DNA of 64,000 bases from Candidatus Leptovillus affinis (GCA_016705235.1 JADIYP010000001.1:620001-684000); one strand, 5' to 3'; shown: positions 15,976 to 27,607, counted from the stretch's first letter. Notes: generated by a model not told the origin, from the sequence alone. Numbers and translations are program-made.

Positions 15976-17067
15976 GTGAATCCAGTCCGATTTTTCTTAT
16001 TCGGTTTTATAATGGTTGCCTTGCTGGGTCTGGCAGCGTGCGCTGGGAACATGCAGCCAACAGCAACGGCCGTGCCTCAGCCCACTGAAACCCCATCCCA
16101 AACGCCCACCCCGGTTCCTACCGAAACCCCCACGCCAACAGCGACAGCTACGCAAACGAATACGCCATCCCCCACGCCATCCCCCACGCCAACCCCTACC
16201 CAAACGCCCACAGCCACCCCAACCGCCACGGCCGTGCCAGAAATCACCCTAACCGATCCGATCATTGTGACCAACGGTAAATTTTCTTTTCAACCGGCAG
16301 AAGGGTATGAATCAGAAGTAGACAACCAGGTAAATTATGGACTTGTGTCTATGTCCGATGCATCTGGGGCCATCATTTTAACCATCCTGGGAATACCCAA
16401 CGCTGAAACAGCTTTGGGCGATAAGCGTGATGACGAATTGCTCGAGCAGCTTATCGCTGATTTTGTAGAAAATGTAGGCGGCGTTTACGAGCTGTTGGGG
16501 GACTCTTACCCCATAAATGTGGGAACGGCCGAAGGCATATCTGTGGCCATCAGCGGTGAACTGTTTGACAAGCCGTTTATTGGGCAGGCTGTGTTTATCA
16601 ATCCATTTGATAATCTGGCCTTTTTTGCCATCGCCCTATCCAGAGACTCAGAAGTATGGTTTACCCAGGGCGCACCCGCCTTTGCCGCCATGATGGAATC
16701 TGTGCAGTTCCAGCCCAGTGCCGCTGGCGAAACCGGCGACAATACTGAGGCGACAAGCCTGTGCACCATTTCCACCGATACCACCTACGGGTATACCGAA
16801 ACGAATGCCATCCTGGTGGGCGGCGACGCTTTTGGCGGGCCGCCACGAGAACGAGCCTTCCTGGATAATCTACTGGGGCCAAACGGGGAACCCGTGTCGT
16901 ACGAACGGATCGGATCCTTGCCCTTCAATGACACCATCCTGGATATTTATGAGCTGACGGTTGGCGGCAAGTCCGTTACATTATTTGTAGATGAATACAA
17001 CTGGAGCGAGCCACAAGCGCCGGTAGGCTTTACGTGCGCGGCGGCGTTTCCATTATCGCCCCCGTAG
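15976..17067 (+). CDS. Lipoprotein with Thr/Pro-rich linker, function unknown
   Basis: 363 residues starting at GTG 15976 with AGGAGGGG about 5 nt upstream. The N-terminal signal ends in the lipobox LAAC (Cys about residue 22). It is followed by about 65 residues of Thr/Pro repeats (PTPTPTQTPT-like), coded by a low-complexity DNA run at about 16075-16235. The soluble part (about 95-363) is unrecognised. It contains the phrases GTAEGISVAISGELFDKPF and FFAIALSRDSEVWFTQGAPA, suggesting a PsbP/DUF1795-like fold, a weak resemblance. The linker would hold the domain away from the membrane. Confidence 0.7.
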   Translation: MNPVRFFLFGFIMVALLGLAACAGNMQPTATAVPQPTETPSQTPTPVPTETPTPTATATQTNTPSPTPSPTPTPTQTPTATPTATAVPEITLTDPIIVTNGKFSFQPAEGYESEVDNQVNYGLVSMSDASGAIILTILGIPNAETALGDKRDDELLEQLIADFVENVGGVYELLGDSYPINVGTAEGISVAISGELFDKPFIGQAVFINPFDNLAFFAIALSRDSEVWFTQGAPAFAAMMESVQFQPSAAGETGDNTEATSLCTISTDTTYGYTETNAILVGGDAFGGPPRERAFLDNLLGPNGEPVSYERIGSLPFNDTILDIYELTVGGKSVTLFVDEYNWSEPQAPVGFTCAAAFPLSPP

Positions 17068-17182
17068 CTTCCTGGAGTCCGGCAAATTTTAGGCCGGTCA
17101 CGGTTTTCTGACGAGCCACAAACGAGAAATATCATAGACTTTTGTGGTGTTGGTTTAGGACTCTGAAACTTGATATCTGCCC

Positions 17183-17211
17183 TTGAACACTTTTCCGCCA
17201 ACCATTACAAT
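17183..17211 (+). promoter_or_regulatory. Promoter TTGAAC-17-TACAAT with leaderless start
   Basis: -35 TTGAAC (17183-17188), exactly 17 bp, -10 TACAAT (17206-17211), then 8 nt and ATG at 17220. Transcription should start at or next to the ATG, and no ribosome-binding site is present. Confidence 0.65.
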
Positions 17212-17219
17212 CCCCCGCC

Positions 17220-18959
17220 ATGATGAAGCGAACATGGTGGATTGGATTGAGTATAGGCTTGCTGCTGCTGATTGGGCGGCAGTCGGTAGCCGCCAAACCG
17301 GCGCAGCAGGCGCTTGATTGGCGTTTTGGCGTGATTGAGAGCTATACGGCGCCCCGCGCCGCCAATAATTTAGGCGTCAGTTGGACGCGGGTGCGTTTTC
17401 AATGGGCCGAAGTGCAGCCCGATGGGCCGGAAACCTGGAAATCCACCGTGCGCGAGGAGCAAATCGACGGCGAGATTGACGCCGGGCGTGAAGTGGTAGG
17501 GCTGCTTATTGGCATACCAGATTGGGCGCGCGGGGACGATGATTTACCCGCCGGTTTGTACCTGCCCTATGACGATCCGGACAATACGTGGGCTGTTTTT
17601 GTGCGCGAGGCGGTGGGGCGGTACGACGGCCGTATCAACCACTGGATCATCTGGAACGAACCCGACATTGACGATCCCGCCGCGCCCGGCCACACCTGGG
17701 ATGGCGACATCGCCGACTTCATCCAACTGCTGCGCGTGGCCTATCAGGCCGCCAAAGAAACCAATCCCCAGGCCATGATTCACCTGCCGGCCTTCACCTA
17801 TTTTTGGAACCCCGCCTACATCGACGACTTTTTCGACGCGCTGATCGCCGAACCGGACGCCGCGGCCAACAACTACTTTTTTGATGTGGCTACGGCCCAT
17901 CTTTATTTTCAGCCGGGCACAGTCTACGACGGCATCCGCATTTTGTATGAGGCGATGGCTGCGCGCGGGCTGCCCTGGAAGCCGGTCTGGCTGGTGGAAA
18001 CCAACGCCCCGCCCATCGACGATGAGGCGTGGTCGGTGGAAAACTGGACGCTTTCAGTGACCATGAACGAGCAGGCGGCTTTTATTCCGCAGGCGGTGGC
18101 TTCCGCGCTGGCGGCGGGCGCGGAGCGCATTGCGGTCTACAAACTGCTGGATTTGCGCAGCGACCGTGACGCCAACCCGGAACCCTTTGGCCTGCTGCGC
18201 ATGGATGGCACGCGCCGCCCGGCCTTCGGCGCGTACATCACCACGGTTCGCTATCTGGCCGGCACGATTCGCGCCGAGCGAGAGCGCTGGGATGAGGTGG
18301 GGCAGATCCGCATAGACCAGCCAGACCGGACCACGACGGTTTTGTTTGCGCGGCTGCCGGGAGAAGGGCAAACGGCCGTCATCCCCGCCACCGCCGCCTC
18401 CGCTCTTTGGGTAGATATGTGGGGCCGGTCGCAAATCATCAAAGCCGAAGATGGCCAATTCACTGTAGAACTGCCCGGCGCGCTCTGCACCCAGTCGATT
18501 GGCGATTATTGCATGATTGGCGGCACGACCTTTTTTCTGGTGCAGTCAACCTTCGGCGACGACGCGCTGCCCACGCCGCTGCCCCCCGGTTTCCCCACGC
18601 CCAAGCCAGACCCAAAGGTAACGCCGTCACCGACCGGCTCGCCCACGGCCACGCCCACCACGCCGCCCACGGCCACATCCACCCCCACGGAAACGGCGAC
18701 CCCCACGATCACACCGTCGCCCAGCCACACGCCGACGGCCACCGCTACGGCGATCCCAAGCGCCACGCCCACCGATTCGCCGACTCCCGTGATGGTTGAG
18801 ACGATGACGGCCGTTCCGCCCACCGCTCCAAGCGCCACGGCCGTGCCGCAGCCCTCATCCTCTCCGGGCAACGACTCGCTTTCTTACTGGTTTTTAGGCA
18901 CGGCCGTTTTGGTAGGGGCGTTGCTGGCAGGCGGCTGGTTGGTCAGGCGGAGGGGCTAA
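17220..18959 (+). CDS. Secreted, membrane-anchored glycoside hydrolase-like protein (clan A TIM barrel)
   Basis: 579 residues. Signal peptide (about 1-25), then a TIM-barrel resembling GH5/GH39-type hydrolases: SWTRVRFQWAEVQP, INHWIIWNEPDIDD (the NEP motif with the predicted acid/base Glu), and WKPVWLVETNAPP with the predicted nucleophile Glu. A Pro/Thr-rich linker (about 455-545) leads to a C-terminal membrane segment and RRRG tail. Exact substrate unknown. It starts directly from a predicted leaderless promoter and is followed by a strong terminator at 18992. Confidence 0.75.
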   Translation: MMKRTWWIGLSIGLLLLIGRQSVAAKPAQQALDWRFGVIESYTAPRAANNLGVSWTRVRFQWAEVQPDGPETWKSTVREEQIDGEIDAGREVVGLLIGIPDWARGDDDLPAGLYLPYDDPDNTWAVFVREAVGRYDGRINHWIIWNEPDIDDPAAPGHTWDGDIADFIQLLRVAYQAAKETNPQAMIHLPAFTYFWNPAYIDDFFDALIAEPDAAANNYFFDVATAHLYFQPGTVYDGIRILYEAMAARGLPWKPVWLVETNAPPIDDEAWSVENWTLSVTMNEQAAFIPQAVASALAAGAERIAVYKLLDLRSDRDANPEPFGLLRMDGTRRPAFGAYITTVRYLAGTIRAERERWDEVGQIRIDQPDRTTTVLFARLPGEGQTAVIPATAASALWVDMWGRSQIIKAEDGQFTVELPGALCTQSIGDYCMIGGTTFFLVQSTFGDDALPTPLPPGFPTPKPDPKVTPSPTGSPTATPTTPPTATSTPTETATPTITPSPSHTPTATATAIPSATPTDSPTPVMVETMTAVPPTAPSATAVPQPSSSPGNDSLSYWFLGTAVLVGALLAGGWLVRRRG

Positions 18960-18991
18960 CAACCCTGCGCTGTTGCGGACAACGAGCAGAC

Positions 18992-19028
18992 AAAAAAAGA
19001 GCCAGAGGAGACTCTGGCTCTTTTTTTA
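18992..19028. terminator. Bidirectional intrinsic terminator
   Basis: Stem GAGCCAGAG/CTCTGGCTC (18999-19007 and 19012-19020) with a GAGA loop, flanked by an A-run on the left and T7 on the right, so it can act in both directions. Confidence 0.9.
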
Positions 19029-19059
19029 TCGGGTCTTTGGGATTTCATGGGGTTTGGTC

Positions 19060-19172
19060 TGAAGCGTGATACGTGATGCGTGAAACCTCTCTGGTCACGC
19101 ATCACGCTTCACGCATCAGGGGCTGTCAACCCCCTGAGTTCCTGAAGAACCTTTTTATCTCAATTCTTCAGG
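19060..19172. repeat. Two inverted repeats in the gap before gcvP
   Basis: One imperfect hairpin pairs GAAGCGTGAT...GTGATGCGTGA (about 19061-19083) with TCACGCATCACGCTTC (19095-19110). A second pairs CCTGAAGAA (19141-19149) with TTCTTCAGG (19164-19172). They sit immediately before the REP/BIME copy. With the terminator at 18992 and that copy, they fill the 318-bp gap. Confidence 0.65.
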
Positions 19173-19277
19173 CTAGCAGTCTGTGGGAGAACCTCTTTTT
19201 GTAGCCGGGGTATCCTTACCCCGCCTCTGGAAGACGCGGTAAGAAACCGCGGCTACGGGTACTTTTCCGACAGACTG

Positions 19278-19281
<4 letters not shown>
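19173..19281. repeat. REP/BIME-like element, copy 2 (inverted relative to copy 1)
   Basis: 109 bp bounded by CTAG at both ends, with terminal inverted repeats CTAGCAGTCTGT and ACAGACTGCTAG. Internal GTAG-footed hairpins are almost identical to the copy at 15658 read on the other strand. The right-hand CTAG (19278-19281) includes the TAG stop codon of gcvP on the minus strand. Confidence 0.87.
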
Positions 19282-22187
<2,906 letters not shown>

Positions 22188-22247
22188 CGGTTACCTCCAA
22201 AAGATGGGGTTTGGCGAAGGGCGGAGCGCCGGGATTCGCGGAATAGG

Positions 22248-22634
22248 TTAGTCACGTTCGGTCAGGTATTTGCGGTAGGCGTCGGCGTCCATTAATTCGT
22301 CGAGTTCCGTGAGGTTGGCGAATTGGATTTTGACCAGCCAGGCGTCGTAGGGGGACTGGTTGATTTCTTCCGGGGCGTCGATGAGGGCGTCGTTGACGGC
22401 CGTTACCTGGCCCGATACCGGCATGAATAAATCGGCGGCGGCTTTTACGGATTCGACAACCCCAAAGTTTTCACCGGACTCGAAGGAATCGCCCACGTTG
22501 GGTAGTTCCAGGTACACGATGTCGGACAGTGAATCTTGAGCGTAATCGGTGATCCCGACTGTGCCTGTTTCACCGTTTACGGCAATCCATTCATCATCCT
22601 TTGTATAAAGTAATCCATCTTTGACTGTGCTCAT
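22248..22634 (-). CDS. gcvH: Glycine cleavage system H protein
   Basis: 128 residues from ATG 22634, preceded by AGGAG 8 nt upstream. The lipoyl domain carries the acceptor K64 in VVESVKAAADLFMPVSG, and the family phrase GITDYAQDSLSDIVYLELP is present. GcvH shuttles the aminomethyl group between P, T and L proteins. A longer in-frame extension to 22754 would start inside the riboswitch terminator and is rejected. It is the first gene of gcvH-gcvP, controlled by the upstream glycine riboswitch. Confidence 0.96.
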   Translation of the reverse strand: MSTVKDGLLYTKDDEWIAVNGETGTVGITDYAQDSLSDIVYLELPNVGDSFESGENFGVVESVKAAADLFMPVSGQVTAVNDALIDAPEEINQSPYDAWLVKIQFANLTELDELMDADAYRKYLTERD

Positions 22635-22712
22635 GATTTTCTCCTGTTTGCTGTGAACTGTTGTTTGCCGGTTGGTTACGGCCGTTTTCTTAGCGACCAA
22701 TCCTCGGCTTAT

Positions 22713-22759
22713 AAATAAAAAAGGGGGTGCATGGCGTTTGATTTTTGCCAGCACCCCCT
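22713..22759 (-). terminator. Riboswitch expression-platform terminator
   Basis: On the minus strand, GGGGGTGC pairs with GCACCCCC, extended by TGGC/GCCA inside, followed by T6. It lies between the glycine aptamers and gcvH, so glycine binding is expected to control read-through. Confidence 0.85.
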
Positions 22760-22972
22760 GTCGTTAACCTGTGAGTTTCGTTTCTCGCAGAAACTTGCTC
22801 CAACGGTGAGTGAGATTAGCCTGGTTGCCGGTGAGTTATGCCCCCGACTTTCTGGCTGATCACCACTCTTTTCAGAGGAACTTCGCCCGCGCGGTCCTTT
22901 TGCCTGAGAGTTTCACCGGGAATGGTTCGCGGCTTGCCCCTTCGGCGACCTGGTTCAGGTTCTCTCCCGAAC
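22760..22972 (-). ncRNA. Glycine riboswitch (aptamer 1 clear, aptamer 2 divergent)
   Basis: The minus strand shows the conserved aptamer order GGGAGAG, then GCCGAAGGGGCAAG, then CTCTCAGGCAAAAGGACCG (about 22970 to 22888), an almost textbook match. About 85 nt further on, ACCGTTGGAGCAAG and CTCACAGGTTAACGACAGG look like the core of a second, more diverged aptamer, as in tandem glycine switches. Then comes the terminator at 22713 and gcvH. Its promoter is at 23013-23041. Glycine-induced antitermination is the known mode of the class and fits a degradation operon. Confidence 0.92.
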
Positions 22973-23012
22973 GGCCGTTGTTCTTGTTATTTGGTTGTTA
23001 AATAGTCCGGCT

Positions 23013-23041
23013 ATTGTAAGACCCGGCAGGTTGGAATGCAA
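23013..23041 (-). promoter_or_regulatory. Promoter TTGCAT-17-TACAAT for the gcvHP riboswitch transcript
   Basis: Minus strand: -35 TTGCAT (plus 23036-23041), 17 bp, -10 TACAAT (plus 23013-23018). Transcription would begin near 23005, about 35 nt before the first conserved aptamer bases. Confidence 0.65.
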
Positions 23042-23137
23042 CGATCTGCTATCTGGCAACATTGTAGCTTTTCGTTTCCATTTGTGTCAACCGTGGCGGC
23101 AATTGAGCGACGATGGGCAATTCGGGCAAATTGTTTG

Positions 23138-23322
23138 CAGGAATTCTCAATTTAACTAGAAATATGTCATGCTGAGGTCCTCCGAAGCATCCCGTTCAGC
23201 CCTAATGACCAATACATGGGGATTCTTCGCTCCGCAGACTCCGCTCAGAATGACAATTCAGCCTAAATTGCAAAGAAATTGCCCTGTTCGCACGAATGCC
23301 TGATCTAAATTGAGAATTGCTG
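23138..23322. mobile_element. 185-bp MITE, copy 1
   Basis: Non-coding element with terminal inverted repeats CAGGAATTCTCAATTTA (one mismatch) and TAAATTGAGAATTGCTG, flanked by a perfect 9-bp direct repeat AATTGTTTG (23129-23137 and 23323-23331). The second copy is at 32194. The interior holds a hairpin built from GTCATGCTGAGGTCCTCCGA. No coding capacity; transposase must be supplied elsewhere. Apart from this and the gcv promoter, nothing else is seen in the gap from 22990 to 23340. Confidence 0.9.
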
Positions 23323-23340
23323 AATTGTTTGGCAGGCTTA

Positions 23341-23370
23341 TTGCCGTCATCGCGCGATGTCCGTTACAAT
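23341..23370 (+). promoter_or_regulatory. Promoter TTGCCG-18-TACAAT with leaderless start
   Basis: -35 TTGCCG (23341-23346), 18 bp, -10 TACAAT (23365-23370), then 9 nt to ATG 23380. It starts only 10 bp after the target duplication of the 185-bp MITE. Confidence 0.55.
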
Positions 23371-23379
23371 CTAGCCAGC

Positions 23380-23814
23380 ATGAACCCAGCGCAGCCCGCA
23401 AATCGCCCACGTTCCGTAACTTTGACACTCTGGGGGGTTTTCCTCTTAGGAGTGTGGAATTTGGGTCGTGCTCTGGCTTTAGGCCAGCAGCGCGACCTGC
23501 TTAAGGAATTAGCCGCCCAGCCCGATCCGGTATTTCGGTTGATGATGGCCCTGGTTTGGGGTGTTATCTTCCTGGGGTTGGCCGAAGCGCTGCGGCGGAG
23601 ACGGCCGTTTACCCGCCGCCTCATCCCCGTTTTGATTGGTTTACACGCACTGTATGAGATTGGTTTGATTTTGTTTTTCACCACGACTATCTCACGCGAG
23701 ACGTTGATATTGGATATGTTGTTGGCTGGTGGCGGTGTGGCTTTTACTGCATGGGCGCTGCTGCGCACGGCCGTTTCCCATTATTTTATCGCTTTCACAG
23801 AGGAGACGACATAA
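23380..23814 (+). CDS. Small polytopic membrane protein, unknown
   Basis: 144 residues from ATG 23380, placed 9 nt after a TACAAT box. About four hydrophobic segments (TLTLWGVFLLGVWNLGRAL, LMMALVWGVIFLGLAEAL, LIPVLIGLHALYEIGLILFF, ILDMLLAGGGVAFTAWALL) with basic loops (RRRRPFTRR) place it in the membrane. I do not recognise the family. A longer frame to 23317 would extend into the MITE and is rejected. About 100 bp separate it from the carboxylase operon, so it could be independent. Confidence 0.65.
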   Translation: MNPAQPANRPRSVTLTLWGVFLLGVWNLGRALALGQQRDLLKELAAQPDPVFRLMMALVWGVIFLGLAEALRRRRPFTRRLIPVLIGLHALYEIGLILFFTTTISRETLILDMLLAGGGVAFTAWALLRTAVSHYFIAFTEETT

Positions 23815-23910
23815 ACGCAGACTCAACACCATGAATGAAAATTAAACACATTCTCTGCGCCTCAGTGTCTCTGTGTTAAATTATTCCGAAGGAGGGGCAA
23901 ACCCAGGATT

Positions 23911-25455
23911 ATGGACTCAAAATTAGAAAAACTAAACCAACTGCGCGCTCAATCGCAGCTAGGCGGCGGCGAAAAGCGCATCGCCAAGCACAAAGAAAAA
24001 GGCAAACTTACCGCGCGCGAGCGCATCGAACTCCTGCTGGATAGAGGCTCGTTCCGCGAAGTGGACGCTTTTGCCGTTCACCGCGAACGAAACTTTGGCA
24101 TGGACAAGCAGCAGTACCTGGGTGATAGTGTGGTGACGGGCTGGGGGACGATAGACGGCCGTCTCGTCTACGTCTTTAGCCAGGACTTCACCGTCTTCGG
24201 CGGCAGCCTCAGCGGCGTCCACGCCGAAAAAGTATGCAAAATCATGGATATGGCCATGAAAAACGGCGCGCCCGTCATCGGCATCAACGACTCCGGCGGC
24301 GCGCGCATCCAGGAAGGCGTGGTCAGCCTCGGCGGTTATGCCGACATCTTCCTGCGCAACACCCTCGCCTCCGGCGTAGTACCCCAAATTAGCGCCATCA
24401 TGGGGCCTTGCGCCGGCGGCGCTGTCTATTCCCCGGCCCTCACAGACTTCATCTTCATGGTCAAAAACACCAGCCACATGTTTATCACCGGCCCCGATGT
24501 GGTAAAAACAGTCACCGGTGAAGATGTTACCTTCGAAGAACTGGGCGGCGCCATGACCCACAACTCCAAAAGCGGCGTCTCCCACATGGCCTGCGAATCC
24601 GAAGCCGACGCCCTGTACCTGATTCGAGAGTTGATGAGTTTCCTGCCTTCCAATAACATGGAAGACCCGCCCTACAAACCCAACAATGACGATCCGCTGC
24701 GCACCGAAGAAGCCCTCAACACCCTGGTCCCAGACAGCCCCAACAAACCCTACGACATCAAAGACGCCATCAACCTCATTGTCGATAACGGCGATTTTTA
24801 CGAAATTCACGAGCATTACGCGCAAAATATCGTCGTTGGCTTCGCTCGATTGGGCGGCTACAGCGTCGGCATTGTCGCCAATCAGCCGATGGTTCTGGCC
24901 GGCGTGTTAGACATCGACAGCAGCGAGAAGGCCGCCCGCTTTGTGCGCTTTTGCGACGCCTTCAATATCCCCCTCATTGTTTTTGAAGACGTTCCCGGTT
25001 TTTTGCCCGGCATCGACCAGGAATATGGCGGCATCATTCGCCATGGAGCCAAATTGCTTTACGCGTTCTGCGAAGCCACTGTGCCCAAAGTTACTGTGGT
25101 CACGCGCAAAGCCTACGGCGGCGCATACTGCGTGATGAACAGCAAGCATATTCGCTCTGACCTGAACCTGGCCTGGCCAACGGCCGAAATCGCCGTGATG
25201 GGACCAGATGGCGCGGTCAACATTATCTTCCGCCGCGAATTGTCAGAATCCGATGACCCCGTGGCCCGCAAAGCCGAACTGGTCGAAGATTACCGTGAGC
25301 ATTTCGCCAATCCTTACATCGCCGCCCAACGCGGCTACATCGACGACATCATTTTGCCCAGCGAGACTCGCCCGCGCCTGATCAACGCCCTCAATATGCT
25401 GCAAAACAAACGCGACAGCAACCCGCCCAAGAAACACGGCAACATCCCGCTCTAA
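23911..25455 (+). CDS. Acyl-CoA carboxylase, carboxyltransferase (beta) subunit
   Basis: 514 residues, full length for the PccB/AccD family, with both crotonase-like halves: GKLTARERIELLLDRGSF, FGGSLSGVHAEKV, GARIQEGVVSLGGYADIF, MGPCAGGAVYSPALTDF and, in the second half, VPGFLPGIDQEYGGIIRHG and NLAWPTAEIAVMGPDGAVNII. At the position that separates propionyl- from acetyl-CoA preference in actinobacterial enzymes (Asp in PccB, Ile in AccB) this protein has Cys407 (GGAYCVM), so the substrate is uncertain. It carboxylates acyl-CoA from biotin. AAGGAGGGG precedes the start. First gene of a three-gene operon. Confidence 0.93.
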   Translation: MDSKLEKLNQLRAQSQLGGGEKRIAKHKEKGKLTARERIELLLDRGSFREVDAFAVHRERNFGMDKQQYLGDSVVTGWGTIDGRLVYVFSQDFTVFGGSLSGVHAEKVCKIMDMAMKNGAPVIGINDSGGARIQEGVVSLGGYADIFLRNTLASGVVPQISAIMGPCAGGAVYSPALTDFIFMVKNTSHMFITGPDVVKTVTGEDVTFEELGGAMTHNSKSGVSHMACESEADALYLIRELMSFLPSNNMEDPPYKPNNDDPLRTEEALNTLVPDSPNKPYDIKDAINLIVDNGDFYEIHEHYAQNIVVGFARLGGYSVGIVANQPMVLAGVLDIDSSEKAARFVRFCDAFNIPLIVFEDVPGFLPGIDQEYGGIIRHGAKLLYAFCEATVPKVTVVTRKAYGGAYCVMNSKHIRSDLNLAWPTAEIAVMGPDGAVNIIFRRELSESDDPVARKAELVEDYREHFANPYIAAQRGYIDDIILPSETRPRLINALNMLQNKRDSNPPKKHGNIPL

Positions 25456-25493
25456 GCTGTTAGCTAACAGCTCGCAGCTAAAGGCTTAAACCC

Positions 25494-27026
25494 ATGAAAC
25501 GAGAAGACGGATTACTCACGAAAAAATTTGATAAGTTGTTGATTGTGAATCGTGGCGAAATTGCCGTGCGTATTTTGCGTGCCTGTCACGAGCTGGGCAT
25601 TAAAACGGTTGCCGTCTATTCCGACGCCGACCGCAATGCGCCTCATGTGCGGTTTGCCGACGAGGCTTATTACATTGGCCCGCCCCCCGCTCGTGAAAGT
25701 TACCTGCGGGTGGACAAACTTCTGGACGTTGCCAAACGTTCTGGCGCGCAGGCGGTACATCCCGGTTACGGCTTTTTAGCCGAGCGGGCTGAATTTGCCC
25801 AGGCGTGCGTGGATGCCGGACTGGTTTTTGTCGGTCCATCGGCTCAGGCCATTAAAATCATGGGCGATAAGCAAGAAGCCCGCGAAACGGTGAAGGCGGC
25901 CGGCGTGCCGATTGTGCCCGGCACAGAACCGGGTCTGAATGAAGCTGAAATGCAGGCGGCGGCCGATCGAATGGGTTATCCGGTGCTGGTAAAAGCGGTG
26001 GCCGGCGGTGGCGGCAAAGGTATGCGCCCGGTCCACAGGTCAGAAGACTTGCAAGACGCTATCGCTGCAGCTCGCCGTGAAGCCCTGAGCGCTTTTGGCG
26101 ATGATGTGGTGTACCTGGAAAAAATGATCACCGACGCGCGGCATATTGAAATTCAGCTTCTGGCCGACTCACACGGCAACACGGTTTATTTGGGCGAACG
26201 AGAATGTTCGCTGCAGCGGCGGCATCAAAAACTGATTGAAGAAGCGCCCTCTTTTGTGGTGGATGAGGATTTGCGCCAGCGCATGGGGGCAGTCGCCGTG
26301 GCCGCCGCCAAAGCGGTGGATTATGTCAACGCCGGAACCATAGAATTTTTGCTAGACAAGGATAAAAACTTCTATTTTTTGGAAATGAATACACGCTTGC
26401 AAGTGGAGCATCCGGTGACTGAGCTGGTTACGGGCATTGATATTGCTCAGGAGCAACTGCGCATTGCTCGCGGCCGTCGGCTGCGGTTCGCCCAAAAAGA
26501 TATTCAGATTCGTGGCTGGGCCATTGAGTGCCGCATCAATGCGGAAGACCCATACAACAATTATCTGCCGTCTACTGGCGTTATTTCTACGATGCGTTTG
26601 CCTACCGGGCCAGGGGTGCGCGTGGATACGGGGGTTTTCCGAGGGTATGAAATTACGCCTTATTATGATTCGATGATCAGTAAGCTGATTTGTTATGGGG
26701 AAACACGCGGCGAGGCCGTGCTGCGCATGCGACGGGCGCTTGAGGAGTATCGCATTACCGGCGTCAAAACAAACATCCCTTTCCACCAGCACATGATGGA
26801 TAGTCACCGGTTTTTGACGGGTAATTTTGACACAAAATTTGTGGAAGATCGGTTTAGCATGTCGGATCGGGCGGCGGACCAGGATATGGAAGCAGCCGTT
26901 TTGGCCACGCTCATGGCGCATCATCAAAGCTTGCAGGCCGGGCAGCGTATTGCGGCGGTTGGCGCGGGGTCGGAAAAGGGCAGCGCCTGGAAGTGGTATA
27001 ACCGGTGGGAGCGGCTGCGACGATGA
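25494..27026 (+). CDS. accC: Biotin carboxylase subunit of acyl-CoA carboxylase
   Basis: 510 residues. Family landmarks are LLIVNRGEIAVRILRACHELG (N-terminal biotin carboxylase domain), AVHPGYGFLAERAEFA, ATP-grasp KAVAGGGGKGMRPV, the catalytic region LGERECSLQRRHQKLIEEAPS, NAGTIEFLLDKDKNFYFLEMNTRLQVEHPVTE-type motif, and the C-terminal domain GWAIECRINAEDP. It lacks a fused biotin carrier; that function is the next gene. The last 45 residues (after about 460) are a non-family tail. It starts at ATG 25494 or an in-frame downstream codon; no strong ribosome-binding site decides. No ACGGCCGT octamer was seen within it. Confidence 0.94.
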   Translation: MKREDGLLTKKFDKLLIVNRGEIAVRILRACHELGIKTVAVYSDADRNAPHVRFADEAYYIGPPPARESYLRVDKLLDVAKRSGAQAVHPGYGFLAERAEFAQACVDAGLVFVGPSAQAIKIMGDKQEARETVKAAGVPIVPGTEPGLNEAEMQAAADRMGYPVLVKAVAGGGGKGMRPVHRSEDLQDAIAAARREALSAFGDDVVYLEKMITDARHIEIQLLADSHGNTVYLGERECSLQRRHQKLIEEAPSFVVDEDLRQRMGAVAVAAAKAVDYVNAGTIEFLLDKDKNFYFLEMNTRLQVEHPVTELVTGIDIAQEQLRIARGRRLRFAQKDIQIRGWAIECRINAEDPYNNYLPSTGVISTMRLPTGPGVRVDTGVFRGYEITPYYDSMISKLICYGETRGEAVLRMRRALEEYRITGVKTNIPFHQHMMDSHRFLTGNFDTKFVEDRFSMSDRAADQDMEAAVLATLMAHHQSLQAGQRIAAVGAGSEKGSAWKWYNRWERLRR

Positions 27027-27072
27027 TGTGGGTGGTTTGTAACGGGCGCGACAGGATGAGGATGGACCGATT

Positions 27073-27582
27073 ATGAAATATTACACAAAGGTCAACGATA
27101 AAGAATACATCATTGAGGTGGGGCAGGATAACGAAATCTCGGTGAATGATGAGAGGTATGCCATTGATTTTCGGCGGGTGGCGGAGGGCGGTATGGTTTC
27201 TTTGCTGCTGAACCATCGCTCGCTGGAAGCGGTGGTAGACGAGCGGGATGATCATTGGGAAGTGCTGACGGACGGTGAATTGTATACTGTGTTTGTGCAA
27301 GATGAGCGGGCATATCGCCTGGCTCAGGCGCGGGGCACCGGGTTGGACATGGGGCATGAGGCCGGAGTGAAGGCGCCGATGCCCGGGCTGATTATTCGGG
27401 TGTTGGTGGAGGTTGGGGACACGGTGGAGCGTAACGAGAAGGTTGTTATTTTGGAGTCGATGAAGATGGAGAACGAGCTGCGGTCGCCGCGAGAAGGAGT
27501 GGTTACGGCCGTTCGCGTCACCCCTGGCGCCAGCGTCGAAAAAGATCAAATCCTCATCCTCATCAGCGACCTTGAAGAATGA
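27073..27582 (+). CDS. Biotin carboxyl carrier protein of acyl-CoA carboxylase
   Basis: 169 residues. The C-terminal biotinyl domain has the acceptor K131 in VILESMKMENELRSP, followed by GVVTAVRVTPGASVEKDQILILI. The N-terminal half (about 1-95) is a beta-rich region typical of long biotin carriers in PCC/GCC-type complexes and may bridge the other subunits. It completes the set carboxyltransferase, biotin carboxylase, carrier, with gaps of 38 and 46 bp, indicating one operon. Confidence 0.9.
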   Translation: MKYYTKVNDKEYIIEVGQDNEISVNDERYAIDFRRVAEGGMVSLLLNHRSLEAVVDERDDHWEVLTDGELYTVFVQDERAYRLAQARGTGLDMGHEAGVKAPMPGLIIRVLVEVGDTVERNEKVVILESMKMENELRSPREGVVTAVRVTPGASVEKDQILILISDLEE

Positions 27583-27607
27583 GCTATTCCGGCGACAGGC
27601 GGTAAAC

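Noticed and set aside
16075..16235. CCCACGCC-rich tract that resembles a tandem repeat array
   Set aside because: It encodes a Thr/Pro-rich linker in frame; low complexity reflects the protein sequence. It is not a CRISPR or minisatellite.
22635..22754. N-terminal extension of gcvH to 22754
   Set aside because: It would begin inside the riboswitch terminator, whereas ATG 22634 has AGGAG at the right distance and matches the family N-terminus.
23959..24825. 288-codon minus-strand frame opposite the carboxyltransferase gene
   Set aside because: Shadow; the plus strand carries unmistakable family motifs.
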